DNA of 64,000 nt from Kitasatospora sp. A2-31 (lineage in GTDB: Bacteria > Actinomycetota > Actinomycetes > Streptomycetales > Streptomycetaceae). The stretch spans positions 594,404 through 658,403 of the forward strand of contig NZ_JAKNTA010000002.1 of the NCBI RefSeq assembly GCF_022288725.1, given 5' to 3'. Each line of letters starts with the position of its first letter. The first letter of the stretch is position 1. This document shows positions 16,998 to 25,001 of the stretch, piece by piece. The notes under the pieces are model-generated. The model did no database searches and had not been told where the DNA came from. It saw nothing but the letters and a program-made list of their open reading frames with translations. Position numbers and translations under genes: made by a program.

Positions 16998-17435
16998 ATG
17001 CCACGGCCAGCCGAGGAGCCCATCGGGGGCGAGGAAGTCCATGCCAGGCTGCAGGTGGCGGTGGGCAAGGAAGGGCCGGTACGGATCGTCACCGCGGCGG
17101 GCGAACTGGACCACGACACGGCGGACGAACTGCGGAGGGCGCTCGCCCTGCCCGTCGACAACGGGATCAGGCGGATCCTGGTCGACTTCGGCGACCTGCA
17201 GTTCTGTGACTCCACCGGCCTGAACCTCCTCCTGCGGGCCCGGCTGGACGCCGAGGCGGCCGGGCTGAGCCTGGAGGTGGCGGACCTGCAGCCGGCCGTC
17301 GCCAGGCTGTTCGCGATCACCGGGGTCGACACCGTGATGCGGATCCACCCCGACCGCGGGGCGGCGCTGAAGGTCCCGGACGCCGGGCCCGGGGACGAAC
17401 AAGGGCCGCCCCCCGCGACCGCCGATGAGGCATGA
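16998..17435 (+). CDS. STAS-domain anti-sigma factor antagonist
   Basis: A 145-residue STAS-domain protein of the RsbV/BldG type. The phosphorylatable serine is S72 in FCDSTGLNLLL, and the first strand carries VRIVTAAGELDHDT. Unphosphorylated STAS proteins bind HATPase anti-sigma factors and release the sigma factor. A HATPase gene starts 12 bases downstream, so the pair is an apparent partner-switching unit. ATG 16998 is preceded by GGGAG. A charged tail of about 25 residues follows the domain. Confidence 0.92.
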   Translation: MPRPAEEPIGGEEVHARLQVAVGKEGPVRIVTAAGELDHDTADELRRALALPVDNGIRRILVDFGDLQFCDSTGLNLLLRARLDAEAAGLSLEVADLQPAVARLFAITGVDTVMRIHPDRGAALKVPDAGPGDEQGPPPATADEA

Positions 17436-17447
17436 GGGGGCCGGGGC

Positions 17448-17942
17448 ATGACGAGACCCGGGAAGGACGCCCGGACGGCCGGTACGGAGCAGACCAGGCG
17501 GCTGGTCCTCGCCGGGAGCGAGGGCGCGGTGCAGCGCTGCCGGGACTTCAGCCGGGCGGCACTGCTCCTCTGGCAGTGGCTGCCGGCGGCCGACGACGAG
17601 CAGCTCGCCGTCACGGACGACGTCCTGCTGATGGTCTCCGAGCTGGTCACCAACGCCTGTCTGCACGCCCCGGGCGGCCCGCGGGAGCTACGCCTGTCCT
17701 GGGACGGCGTCCGGCTGCGGGTGGAGGTCGCGGATGCCAGCCCGGTGCCGCCGCGCCTGCTCGTGCACAGCGACCCGGCCCGGCCCGGCGGGCACGGCCT
17801 GCGGGTGGTCGACCGGCTCGCCCGGGCCTGGGGCTCGCTGCCGGAGGGTGACGGGAAGCTGGTCTGGCTGGAGGTTCCCGCCCCGCTCGACCACCAGCGG
17901 CTCGACCACCAGCGGCTCGACCGCCGGCCCCGCACCGACTGA
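17448..17942 (+). CDS. HATPase_c_2 anti-sigma factor-type kinase (RsbW-like)
   Basis: A 164-residue GHKL ATPase. The N-box is [16 protein letters not shown]1 is VEVADASPVPP, and G2 is GGHGLRVVDRLA. Proteins of this type bind sigma factors and phosphorylate STAS partners. It directly follows the STAS gene, its likely partner. It is closely similar to the protein at 23040 ([20 protein letters not shown] is shared exactly). A 15-base unit at 17886-17915 is duplicated, giving LDHQR LDHQR near the C-terminus. Confidence 0.9.
   Translation: MTRPGKDARTAGTEQTRRLVLAGSEGAVQRCRDFSRAALLLWQWLPAADDEQLAVTDDVLLMVSELVTNACLHAPGGPRELRLSWDGVRLRVEVADASPVPPRLLVHSDPARPGGHGLRVVDRLARAWGSLPEGDGKLVWLEVPAPLDHQRLDHQRLDRRPRTD
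17886..17915. repeat. 15-base tandem repeat in HATPase gene
   Basis: Two exact copies of CTCGACCACCAGCGG, plus a partial third, encode the repeated pentapeptide LDHQR in the C-terminal tail beyond the ATPase fold. Confidence 0.85.
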
Positions 17943-18027
17943 GAGCGCCGGAGTCACAGCGCCCGAGCGGGGGCACGCCAGAGCAGCGCACAGCGCCCGG
18001 GCGGCTGAGCAGGCCCTGAGCCGCCGG

Positions 18028-18189
18028 TCACCGCTGACCCGGGTGCGGCTCCGGTGGCGGTGCCGGGTCGGGATCGGGGAACGGGGGGATCGGCGGCGGA
18101 ACCGGATCCGGCCCTTCGCCGGGCCGCGGCGCGGGGTAGGGGTGGGGGATCGGCTCCGTGTCCGGATCGGGGGGTGTCGGGACGGTCAT
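18028..18189 (-). CDS. Small proline-rich protein
   Basis: A 53-residue protein that is about 40 percent proline with alternating Asp/Glu (PTPPDPDTEPIPHPYP, then DPVPPPIPPFPDPDP). There is no signal peptide or membrane segment. I do not recognise a function. A very strong GGAGGGAGG site precedes ATG 18189, and a near-consensus SigB-type promoter lies upstream, so I regard it as real. It may be a disordered stress protein. Confidence 0.65.
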   Translation of the reverse strand: MTVPTPPDPDTEPIPHPYPAPRPGEGPDPVPPPIPPFPDPDPAPPPEPHPGQR

Positions 18190-18230
18190 GGTGTCCTCCC
18201 TCCAGAGAGCCGCCACTGCCGACCGCGCGT

Positions 18231-18255
18231 CTTCCCGGCGGCCGTCGCCGGAAAC
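18231..18255 (-). promoter_or_regulatory. Near-consensus SigB-type promoter
   Basis: Minus strand: GTTT, 15 bases, GGGAAG, one mismatch from GGGTAG, 42 bases upstream of the proline-rich small gene. It is back to back with the exact plus-strand site at 18296. Confidence 0.45.
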
Positions 18256-18295
18256 CGTCGGAGCCGCCCTCCGGGCCGGGCGCTCGCGCCGGCGC

Positions 18296-18321
18296 GGTTA
18301 GGAGCGGGGACGTTCGGGTAG
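18296..18321 (+). promoter_or_regulatory. SigB-type promoter of HATPase gene 18441
   Basis: GGTT at 18296-18299, 16 bases, GGGTAG at 18316-18321. Exact match to the consensus form. The leader to ATG 18441 would be about 110 bases. Confidence 0.65.
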
Positions 18322-18440
18322 GCGAGCCCGAGTGAGTGGCCGGGACCGGTCCGAAGGGGATCTTCGGGGCCGGGGAACGGACCAGGCCACGAGGAGCACG
18401 AGCACCACGACACCGGACGGTGCGAGGGAGGTGCGGTCCT

Positions 18441-18884
18441 ATGGCCCGGGCCCGGACGCCCGCTGTGCCGCGCTCCCTCGCGGGGCCGCGCGCCCGCTGG
18501 CTACCGCTGTCCGACCGGACGGGCATGGTGGCCGACGCCCGGTCCGTCACCCTGGACTTCCTCGCCGACGTCGCCGACCCGTCCGTGGTGGCCGACGCCG
18601 TGCTCCTGGTGTCCGAACTCATCGGCAACGCCATCCGCCACGCCGGGGAGCCGGGGTGGCTCCTGCTCGTCCGTCGTCCCGGCCTGCTGCGGATCGAGGT
18701 GAGCGACTCCAGCCCCAGACCACCGACGCCCCGTCGTCCGCGCGGCGGCGAGGCGCCGGGCGGTCTCGGCCTCTTCCTGCTCGGCTGCCTCGCCCTGCGG
18801 TGGGGCTGGCGCCCGCTGGGCCCGGGGAAGGCCGTCTGGTGCGAGCTCCGGCTGCCCCCGGCTGACGCGCCGGACCAGCCCTGA
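18441..18884 (+). CDS. HATPase_c_2 anti-sigma factor-type protein
   Basis: A 147-residue GHKL ATPase, more divergent than its two neighbours. The N-box is LVSELIGNAIRHAGEPG, G1 is IEVSDSSPRPP and G2 is GGLGLFLLGCLALRWGW. It probably binds a STAS or sigma partner. ATG 18441 is preceded by GAGGGAGG; an in-frame ATG at 18336 would extend it by 35 Arg-rich residues and looks less likely. It has its own SigB-type promoter, suggesting feedback on the sigma factor. Confidence 0.85.
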   Translation: MARARTPAVPRSLAGPRARWLPLSDRTGMVADARSVTLDFLADVADPSVVADAVLLVSELIGNAIRHAGEPGWLLLVRRPGLLRIEVSDSSPRPPTPRRPRGGEAPGGLGLFLLGCLALRWGWRPLGPGKAVWCELRLPPADAPDQP

Positions 18885-18978
18885 CGCACCCGGACGTCCC
18901 GGGAGCGGCCCCGCCCGGCTCCGTTCCGCCGCCCGGCGGTGCTCCGAACGCGGCGGTGCGCCGAACGGCCGGCGGGAG

Positions 18979-19003
18979 GTGTTCCCCCACTCCGGGCGGG
19001 TAG
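18979..19003 (+). promoter_or_regulatory. SigB-type promoter of the eRF1-like gene
   Basis: GTGT at 18979-18982, 15 bases, GGGTAG at 18998-19003, 34 bases before the start codon. Exact consensus match. Confidence 0.65.
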
Positions 19004-19037
19004 GCGCCCCGGAGAGCCACCGATTCGGGAGGCCGCC

Positions 19038-20195
19038 ATGGACCTCAGCTTCCTCACCCCGTTGCTCGACCGTCCCGGCCCCTGGGCCTCGGTCTACCTC
19101 GACACGTCGCACGCCACGGAGGACGCCGCCCAGCGCCGGGCCCTGATCGATCGCGCGGCCGTGCACCGGCTGAGCGGCGCCGGCGCGGACGAGAGCGCCT
19201 GCGCGGCCGTCCGCGACAAGCTCGCCGCCGAACCGGCCGCGGACTCCCCGCCGGGGCGGGCGCTGTTCGTCGCGGACGGCGACGTGGCGCTCGACGTCCC
19301 GCTCGCGGTGTCGCCGCCCGACGTGGCGGCCACCTGGGCGCCGCTCCCGCACACCGCCCCGCTGCTCGGCCTGCTGGACGACGCGATGCCGCGGTGCCTG
19401 GTCGCGGCCGTCGACCGGACCGGCGCGGAGCTGGAGCGGTGCGACCTCGGCCGGATGCAGCCGGTCGGCGCCGTGGACGGGAAGCAGTGGCAGGGCCGGG
19501 GGCACCGCGCGCCACCCACGGACCGCTACGAGTGGCACTACCGGCACCGCGTCGAGGACGCCTGGGACCGGACGGCCGCGATCATCGCCGACCACCTGAC
19601 CCGGGTCTGGCCCGAGAGCGGCGCCGACCTGCTGGTCCTGGCCGGCGGCGCCCGCGAGCGCCGGGCCGTCCACGACCGCCTGCCGCAGCAGCTCCGGGCG
19701 ACCACCGTCGAGGTGGACGGCGGAGGCCGGGCCGCGGGGATCGACCGCGCCGTCTTCGACGAGAGGATCCGGCAGGCCTGGGCCGACCACCGGGCCGGTC
19801 ACCTCGACGAGGTCCTCGGCGCCTTCCGGGCGGGTCTGGGCCGCCCCGGCGAGCACGCCACCGACGGCGCGGGCATCGAGACCGCGCCCGGCGCCGCGGC
19901 CCAGGGCGTCCCGGCAGTGGTGAGCGCCGCACGGCAGCACCAGCTCGCGGCGCTGCTCGTCCAGGAGGGCGGCGGGGATCCGGAGCGACCGGTGTGGGTC
20001 GGCCCGAGCCCCGAGCACATCGGGGTCCAACGCGCCGACGTGCGCGCCATGGGCGTCGACCACCCCGAACAGGCGCCCGCCGCCGACGCGCTCCTGCGCG
20101 CCGCCGCGGCTGCGGGCGCGGAGGCCCTGCTGGTGCCCGAGGCCTCCGCCGGGCCGCCCGGCGGTGTCGGCGCCGTCCTGCGCTGGGCGGGGTGA
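19038..20195 (+). CDS. Bacterial eRF1-like (baeRF2-type, Vms1-related) protein
   Basis: A 385-residue protein of the bacterial archaeo-eukaryotic release factor domain family, type 2. Residues 1-130 form the N-terminal domain (SVYLDTSHATEDA) and the following domain contains the typical tract QGRGHRAPPTDRYEWHYRHR and LLVLAGGARERRAVHDRLP. Families of this fold are predicted peptidyl-tRNA hydrolases or ribosome-rescue factors, possibly active during stress. ATG 19038 is preceded by GGGAGG and a SigB-type promoter. The biochemical role is inferred. Confidence 0.8.
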   Translation: MDLSFLTPLLDRPGPWASVYLDTSHATEDAAQRRALIDRAAVHRLSGAGADESACAAVRDKLAAEPAADSPPGRALFVADGDVALDVPLAVSPPDVAATWAPLPHTAPLLGLLDDAMPRCLVAAVDRTGAELERCDLGRMQPVGAVDGKQWQGRGHRAPPTDRYEWHYRHRVEDAWDRTAAIIADHLTRVWPESGADLLVLAGGARERRAVHDRLPQQLRATTVEVDGGGRAAGIDRAVFDERIRQAWADHRAGHLDEVLGAFRAGLGRPGEHATDGAGIETAPGAAAQGVPAVVSAARQHQLAALLVQEGGGDPERPVWVGPSPEHIGVQRADVRAMGVDHPEQAPAADALLRAAAAAGAEALLVPEASAGPPGGVGAVLRWAG

Positions 20196-20222
20196 GCCCC
20201 GCTCCGCAGCGCCCCCACGAGT

Positions 20223-20257
20223 GGGCCGCCCCGACCGGTGCTGGTCCGGGGCGGCCC
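20223..20257. terminator. Bidirectional terminator hairpin
   Basis: A GGGCCGCCCCGACC arm pairs with GGTC(C)GGGGCGGCCC around a 6-base loop, with one bulged base. It lies between the convergent eRF1-like gene and the small hydrophobic gene. Confidence 0.7.
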
Positions 20258-20280
20258 TGGCACGCGGCCACGGGCATCGG

Positions 20281-20454
20281 TCACCATCGGTACCAGCGTC
20301 GGCCGTGGCCGGAGCCGCCCGAGGCGAAGAAGAAGCCGAGGATCCAGACCACCAGGACGGCCAGCGCGACCCACCAGAGGACGTGCATGGCGAATCCGGC
20401 GCCGCCCAGGATCAGCGCGAGCAGGAGGACGAGCACGAGGATCAGCATCGTCAT
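20281..20454 (-). CDS. Small hydrophobic membrane protein
   Basis: A 57-residue protein with two hydrophobic helices (MLILVLVLLLALILGGAGFA and VLWWVALAVLVVWILGFFF) and a polar end SGHGRRWYRW. Similar small hydrophobic proteins are common in Streptomyces and resemble lmo0937-type membrane proteins. I take ATG 20454 (GGAAAGG upstream); ATG 20448 is two codons in. Function unknown. Its upstream region shares a 14-base sequence with that of the hemerythrin gene at 48498. Confidence 0.8.
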   Translation of the reverse strand: MTMLILVLVLLLALILGGAGFAMHVLWWVALAVLVVWILGFFFASGGSGHGRRWYRW

Positions 20455-20636
20455 CGCCTTTCCGTGAGGGGGAGGGGGACGTTCGGACCCTGCGTGTGCC
20501 CGGTTCACCCGGATCCATGCAGGTGCCCGTCCCTACGGGCCCGCCTCGCCTTCACCCGCGACCGGTGGACCGAGGAGGTCCTTCGGACCCGGACGGAGCA
20601 GCCGGCCGAGCCCGGACCCGGCGGGCGGCCCCGTCC

Positions 20637-21773
20637 TCACGGCACCGCGACGGTGAGTTCGGCGAGGTGGTCGACCACCGCCGCGAGGCGGCCGCCGTGG
20701 CGCTGCAGGGCCCGCCGCTGACGGGCTGCGCCGGTGCCGAGCCTGCGCAGGCGGGCGAGGGCGGACTCCACGGTGGCCAGGTCGCCGGCGGCGGCCAGCC
20801 CGGGGGCGGCCCGCTCCACGAGCCGGTCGACGAGCGCGGTCATCGGGGCGTGCCGGCCGGTGCACGGATCCACCCCTTCCCCGGAGAGGCCGGTCCGCGC
20901 GGCCTGCCAGTGCGCGGCGCCCACCACGCCGCCGGGCAGGGCGGGCGCCGGCCGGCCTGCCTCGATCTCGCCGAGCAGGACGGTGGCGAGGCCGCGCAGC
21001 AGCGCGGCGAGCAGCACGACCGTGTCGAGGTCGGCGTTGACGTCGGCGATCCGCACCTCCAGCGTCGGGACGTGTTCGGAGGGCCGTGCGTACCAGTAGA
21101 TCATCCGGCGGTCGAGCAGCACCCCGCACTCCACCAGGGCGTCGGCCAACGCCTCGTACTGCGCCTCGTCCAGGACCGGAGCAGGTCCGACGGTGGGCCA
21201 GCGCGACCACTGCACGGTTCGCCAGCTGGCGAAGCCGCTGTCGCGGCCCACGGAGAAGGGTGAGTTGACCGCGAGCGCCTGGACCACGGGCAGCCACGGC
21301 CGCAGGTGGTTGCAGAGCGCCAGCGCCTGCCCGCGCCCCGCGGTGCCCAGGTGCACGTGGCAGCCGCACAGCGCGCCGTCGTAGCCCTGCAGGACGCCGG
21401 CGTAGCGGGCCGCCATCCGCCGGTAGCGCGGGTTGTCGGTGACCGGGCCGGGGCCCGGCCCGGAGAGCACCGGCGTGCCGGAGGCCACCAGCAGGCAGCC
21501 GGCGTCCGCCGCGGCTCCGGCGACCACCGAGCGCAGGTGGGCGAGGTCGGCGCGCAGGTCGTCGATCCGTTCGGCCGGGCGGCTGCACACCTCGACCTGG
21601 ACGGGGAAGAACTCGTTCTGGACCTGGTCGCCCAGCACCCCGGTGGCGGCCTCGATCACCTGGGGAGCGCGCTCGACGGGCAGCCTGGTGCGCCGGTCGA
21701 CCAGCAGGAACTCCTCCTCCACACCGACCGTCGGCACGGCCGGCGGCGCGCCGGTCCCGGTCACCGCGATCAC
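20637..21773 (-). CDS. Carboxylate-amine ligase, glutamate-cysteine ligase family 2 (YbdK-like)
   Basis: A 378-residue GCS2-family ATP-dependent ligase. Recognisable are [32 protein letters not shown] and the His motif [12 protein letters not shown]. Family members have weak glutamate-cysteine ligase activity; in actinomycetes related enzymes make small peptides or ergothioneine-type thiols. GTG 21773 overlaps the stop of the SDR gene as GTGA, so the two are coupled. The true substrate cannot be predicted. Confidence 0.9.
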   Translation of the reverse strand: MIAVTGTGAPPAVPTVGVEEEFLLVDRRTRLPVERAPQVIEAATGVLGDQVQNEFFPVQVEVCSRPAERIDDLRADLAHLRSVVAGAAADAGCLLVASGTPVLSGPGPGPVTDNPRYRRMAARYAGVLQGYDGALCGCHVHLGTAGRGQALALCNHLRPWLPVVQALAVNSPFSVGRDSGFASWRTVQWSRWPTVGPAPVLDEAQYEALADALVECGVLLDRRMIYWYARPSEHVPTLEVRIADVNADLDTVVLLAALLRGLATVLLGEIEAGRPAPALPGGVVGAAHWQAARTGLSGEGVDPCTGRHAPMTALVDRLVERAAPGLAAAGDLATVESALARLRRLGTGAARQRRALQRHGGRLAAVVDHLAELTVAVP

Positions 21774-22789
21774 CGCCCCCGGGCCAGCGCGCCTGCAGCG
21801 GCGCCGAGCAGGACGGCCGCGCCGCCGGCGGCCAGCACGCCGTGGTGCTGGGAGGCCCAGAGCTGTGCGCTGCGGTCCCGGGCCTCGGCGTCGAAGCGGC
21901 CGTGTGCTCCGTGGTCCTCGGCGCCGTCGACCGGAGCCCAGAGGTTGTCCGGGGCCTGCCTGCGGTGCGGCTGCTCGTCCTGCTGGGCGCGGATGCCCGT
22001 GCGGGCGAGGTAGCGGTCGAGCAGCCCGGGGGCGATCGCGTTGGCGATCAGAGTGGCGGCGGTGCTGGTGCCGACCCAGTACTCCCGGCGACCGGGGTGG
22101 TCGGCGGCGTACCGGACCGCACGGGCGGCCAGTTCCGGCTGGTGGACCGGCGGGACGGGTCGGGCCCGGCCGCGCATCCGGTTGCGCACCCAGTCGAACT
22201 GCGGAGTGTTCACGGCGGGCAGCTGCACCATCGTCACCCTCACCCCCGACCCGCTCGCCAGCAGCTCGCAGCGCAGCGCCTCGTGCCAGCCCTGGATGGC
22301 GTGCTTGGCGCCGCTGTAGGCGGTCTGCAACGGGATGCCCCGGTAGGCGATCGCCGAGCCGACCTGCACGACCGTGCCGTGGTCGCGCGGCAGCATCCGG
22401 CGCAGCGCGGCCCGGGTGGCGTTGACGTAGCCGAGGTAGGTCACCTCGGTCACCCGGCGGAAGTCGTCAGGCCCGATCTCGGTGAAGGGGGCGAAGACCG
22501 AGACGAAGGCGTCGTTCACCCAGACGTCGATCGGTCCGAACTCGGCCTCGGCGCGGGCCGCGGCGGCCTCGCAGGCCTCCGGGTCGGCGACGTCCGCCAC
22601 GACGGTGCGCACCGGCGAGCCGGCCGCCTCGGCCTCCGCCGCGGCGGCGCGCAGCCCGGCGGCCCCGCGGGCCACCAGTACCAGGCGGTCGCCCCCGGTG
22701 GCGAAGGCGCGGACGCAGGCCCTGCCGATCCCCGCCGTGGCGCCGGTGATGACCACGGTCCGGGGCTGCGAACGGTCGGGGATCGTCAT
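21770..22789 (-). CDS. Short-chain dehydrogenase/reductase with hydrophobic tail
   Basis: A 339-residue SDR. The cofactor-binding TGATAGIG is near residues 15-22, the NNAG-equivalent is VNDAFVS, and the catalytic YSGAK is preceded by [10 protein letters not shown]. The C-terminus has a long extension beyond the SDR fold, ending in [19 protein letters not shown], likely a membrane anchor. It is coupled by GTGA to the downstream ligase gene. No strong ribosome site precedes ATG 22789. A weak SigB-like element (GTTT, 15 bases, GGCAAG) lies at 22799-22823. Confidence 0.88.
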   Translation of the reverse strand: MTIPDRSQPRTVVITGATAGIGRACVRAFATGGDRLVLVARGAAGLRAAAAEAEAAGSPVRTVVADVADPEACEAAAARAEAEFGPIDVWVNDAFVSVFAPFTEIGPDDFRRVTEVTYLGYVNATRAALRRMLPRDHGTVVQVGSAIAYRGIPLQTAYSGAKHAIQGWHEALRCELLASGSGVRVTMVQLPAVNTPQFDWVRNRMRGRARPVPPVHQPELAARAVRYAADHPGRREYWVGTSTAATLIANAIAPGLLDRYLARTGIRAQQDEQPHRRQAPDNLWAPVDGAEDHGAHGRFDAEARDRSAQLWASQHHGVLAAGGAAVLLGAAAGALARGR

Positions 22790-22859
22790 GGCCCGCGTCT
22801 TGCCTGTCGGGCGCCGCCGAAACGTCGGCCGGCCCGCACCCGGCGGCGGCTGTTCGTGG

Positions 22860-22884
22860 GTGTGGCGGTGCGGGGGGCGGGTAG
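22860..22884 (+). promoter_or_regulatory. SigB-type promoter of HATPase gene 23040
   Basis: GTGT at 22860-22863, 15 bases, GGGTAG at 22879-22884. Exact consensus match with the same GTGT -35 as the sites at 18979 and 41761. The leader would be about 145 bases. Confidence 0.6.
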
Positions 22885-23039
22885 ACGCGCCTCCGGGCGG
22901 CGGACACGCCCGGTGACCGGCCGGCCGCAGGCCGAAGCCCCGAGGTCCGGTGGCCCCCGCCGTCCGACGGCGCCGAGCCGAACCGCGGCCGGACACCCGA
23001 CGCGACGAGACGTTTCCGACCCGGCATGAGGAGGTCCGG

Positions 23040-23531
23040 ATGGACTGCCCCGGGACAGGTCCGCTGCCGGGCCCCGCCCAGGGGCCGGAGCGCACGGTCC
23101 GGCTGCGTCTGCGAGGTGGTTCGGCCGTGGTGCAGCGCAGCCGCGACTTCTGCCGGGCGGCCCTGCTCTGCTGGCACTGGCTGCCCGCCGCGGACGAGGA
23201 GCAGCAGGACGTCGCCGCGGATGTCCTGTTGATGGTCTCGGAGCTGGTCACCAACGCCTGTCTGCACGCGCCCGGTGGCCCGCGCGAGTTGCGGTTGCGC
23301 TGGAACGGCCTTCGGCTGCGGGCCGAGGTCTCCGACGCCAGCCCGGTGCCGCCGCGCTTCCGCCCGCGGTCCGACCAGGGGCGGCCGAGCGGCTACGGCC
23401 TCCAGGTGGTGGACCGGCTCGCGCGCGCCTGGGGTTCGGTGCCCGAGGGAGGCGGAAAGGCGGTCTGGATGGAGGTGGCGTCCCCGATCGACCACCATGT
23501 CCGTACCGTCGGAGCCGGGCCCCGGAGCTGA
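23040..23531 (+). CDS. HATPase_c_2 anti-sigma factor-type kinase (RsbW-like)
   Basis: A 163-residue GHKL ATPase, clearly paralogous to the product of 17448: the N-box region [20 protein letters not shown] is identical, with G1 [11 protein letters not shown] and G2 [16 protein letters not shown]. It sits 389 bases ahead of the sigma factor gene and is the best local candidate for its anti-sigma factor. Unlike 17448 it has no adjacent STAS gene. ATG 23040 follows GAGGAGG. Confidence 0.9.
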   Translation: MDCPGTGPLPGPAQGPERTVRLRLRGGSAVVQRSRDFCRAALLCWHWLPAADEEQQDVAADVLLMVSELVTNACLHAPGGPRELRLRWNGLRLRAEVSDASPVPPRFRPRSDQGRPSGYGLQVVDRLARAWGSVPEGGGKAVWMEVASPIDHHVRTVGAGPRS

Positions 23532-23575
23532 CGCGGCGGTCCGAACGGCGTGGACCGGGCGCAGTGGCCGGGGGC

Positions 23576-23611
23576 GCGGTGGCCGGAGCGGTGGCCGGAG
23601 CGGTGGCCGGA
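23576..23611. repeat. 12-base tandem repeat, three copies
   Basis: Three exact copies of GCGGTGGCCGGA immediately after the HATPase gene, in the intergenic region before the sigma factor. They do not form a stem with each other. Function unknown. Confidence 0.8.
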
Positions 23612-23685
23612 TCGGGGGCGTCGGGACACCGTTCCATCCTTCTTCATTCCTCTCACTACTCGCGGACGTCGCTGTGCGCGCGCGC

Positions 23686-23710
23686 CTACCCGAGCAAATC
23701 AACACAAACC
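23686..23710 (-). promoter_or_regulatory. SigB-type promoter pointing antisense to HATPase gene 23040
   Basis: Minus strand: GGTT at 23707-23710, 15 bases, GGGTAG at 23686-23691, exact consensus. No convincing minus-strand gene lies downstream; a transcript would run into the 3' end of the HATPase gene. It is back to back with the plus-strand site at 23722. Confidence 0.55.
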
Positions 23711-23721
23711 ATCTGAAACGT

Positions 23722-23747
23722 GAATCAAATGTCGCCTATGGGGGTAG
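23722..23747 (+). promoter_or_regulatory. SigB-type promoter of the sigma factor gene
   Basis: GAAT at 23722-23725, 16 bases, GGGTAG at 23742-23747. The region (AATCAACACAAACC...) is unusually AT-rich for this genome. The leader to GTG 23921 is about 165 bases. It suggests autoregulation. Confidence 0.7.
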
Positions 23748-23920
23748 AACAGTCTCACAGCGGCTGCGGAGAACCGCCGCCGCCCCGCACCCCACCGGGT
23801 GCCACCGGGACCTTCGCTTGAAGAAGCCGGGCACAGGTCCTGGGGGAAGAAGCCCGCGACGCGCGAGCGCCGGTTCGCGCGGCCTTGCGTGGCATTCACC
23901 CCGATGCCCTGGAGAACCAA

Positions 23921-24871
23921 GTGTCAGCCCCACTGGAAGCCCCCTCGCCCGCGCGCGCCCGCACCGCGGCTGCTCCGTCGCCGGAGCGCCCGCCGGGGCC
24001 CGCCTGCGAGTTGCCCTCCGACCTCCCCCCGCGCCCGACCGAGGCCGAGCTGCGCACGATGGGCAAGTCCGAGGCGCGCGAACTCAGCGACGCGCTGTTC
24101 GCGCGGCTCGCCGGTCTCGCTCGCGAGACGTACGCCTACAGCTACGTGCGCGGCACGATCATCGAGCTCAACATGCCGCTGGTGCGGTTCATCGCGGCCC
24201 GGTTCCGGCATCGTGCCGAGGACATGGACGACATCCTCCAGGTCGGCACGATCGGCCTCATCAAGGCCGTCGACGGCTACGACGCGGCACGCGGCGTCGA
24301 GTTCGTCACCTACGCCATCCCCACCATCGCCGGGGAGATCAAGCGCTTCTTCCGTGACACCTCCTGGCCGGTGCGGGTCCCGCGCAGCATGCAGGAGCTG
24401 TACCTCACCGTCGCCCGCGGCTCGGACCGGCTGGAGCAGCAGCTCGGCCGCCTCCCGCATCCGGGCGAGATCGCCGAGGACCTGCACATCACCGTCGACC
24501 AGGCCGTCGAGGGGCTGGTCGCGGGCCGGGTCTACCGCCCCAACTCCCTGGACGCGCTGCGCGACCCCGACAGCGACGAGGCCGGCAGCGCGCTCGTCGA
24601 CCGCCTCGGCGCCTGCGACCCGGGCATCGAACTCGCCGTCTTCCGCACGGCGGTGCAACCGCTGCTCGCCCAACTGCCCCAGCGGGAGCAGCTCGTGCTC
24701 AAGCTGCGTTTCTGGGAGGGCCGGACCCAGTCCGAGATCGCCGAGCGGATCGGCGTCTCGCAGATGCACGTATCCCGGCTGCTCACCGCCACGCTGGCCC
24801 GGCTGCGCGAGCAGCTGGAGGACCGCGACGCTCCCGGATGGGCGGGCGACGGAGTGGAGCCGCCCGCCTGA
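23921..24871 (+). CDS. SigB/SigF/SigG-family RNA polymerase sigma factor
   Basis: A 316-residue stress-type sigma factor. A disordered Ala/Pro-rich N-terminus (1-40) precedes region 2 at about 82-152 (NMPLVRFIAARF, DDILQVGTIGLIKAVDGYD, VEFVTYAIPTIAGEIKRFF) with the VRVPRSMQEL end of the SigB/F/G class. Region 4 has LPQREQLVLKLRFWEGRTQS followed by EIAERIGVSQMHVSRLL. GTG 23921 has GGAG 8 bases upstream; TTG 23885 would add 12 residues. It should recognise GNNT-GGGTA promoters like its own. Activity is probably set by HATPase and STAS proteins encoded nearby. Confidence 0.93.
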   Translation: MSAPLEAPSPARARTAAAPSPERPPGPACELPSDLPPRPTEAELRTMGKSEARELSDALFARLAGLARETYAYSYVRGTIIELNMPLVRFIAARFRHRAEDMDDILQVGTIGLIKAVDGYDAARGVEFVTYAIPTIAGEIKRFFRDTSWPVRVPRSMQELYLTVARGSDRLEQQLGRLPHPGEIAEDLHITVDQAVEGLVAGRVYRPNSLDALRDPDSDEAGSALVDRLGACDPGIELAVFRTAVQPLLAQLPQREQLVLKLRFWEGRTQSEIAERIGVSQMHVSRLLTATLARLREQLEDRDAPGWAGDGVEPPA

Positions 24872-24929
24872 GCCGTCCCGACCCACGCCGATCCTCGCGC
24901 CGATCCCCCGCCCGACCCGCGTTTCCGGC

Positions 24930-24959
24930 CCCCCGCAGCGGAAAGCCGCGCTGCGGGGG
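24930..24959 (+). terminator. Terminator after the sigma factor gene
   Basis: An 11-base-pair perfect stem, CCCCCGCAGCG (24930-24940) with CGCTGCGGGGG (24949-24959), and an 8-base loop. It separates the sigma gene from the redox operon. A GTTT-N15-GGAAAG arrangement overlaps it at 24921-24945 but is two mismatches from consensus. Confidence 0.75.
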
Positions 24960-25001
24960 CCCCGTCTGCCGAAGGGGTCCCGTCCGCGAAGGAGGAGCGC
25001 C

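Noticed and set aside
23393..23656. A minus-strand frame downstream of the antisense SigB-type promoter
   Set aside because: Arg/Ser/Gly-rich, with a repeated RSGH derived from the 12-base repeat, and overlapping the HATPase gene in antisense. A noncoding transcript is more likely than a protein.
24921..24945. GTTT-N15-GGAAAG ahead of the TPP operon
   Set aside because: Two mismatches in the -10 element and it overlaps the terminator hairpin. Not counted as a SigB-type site.
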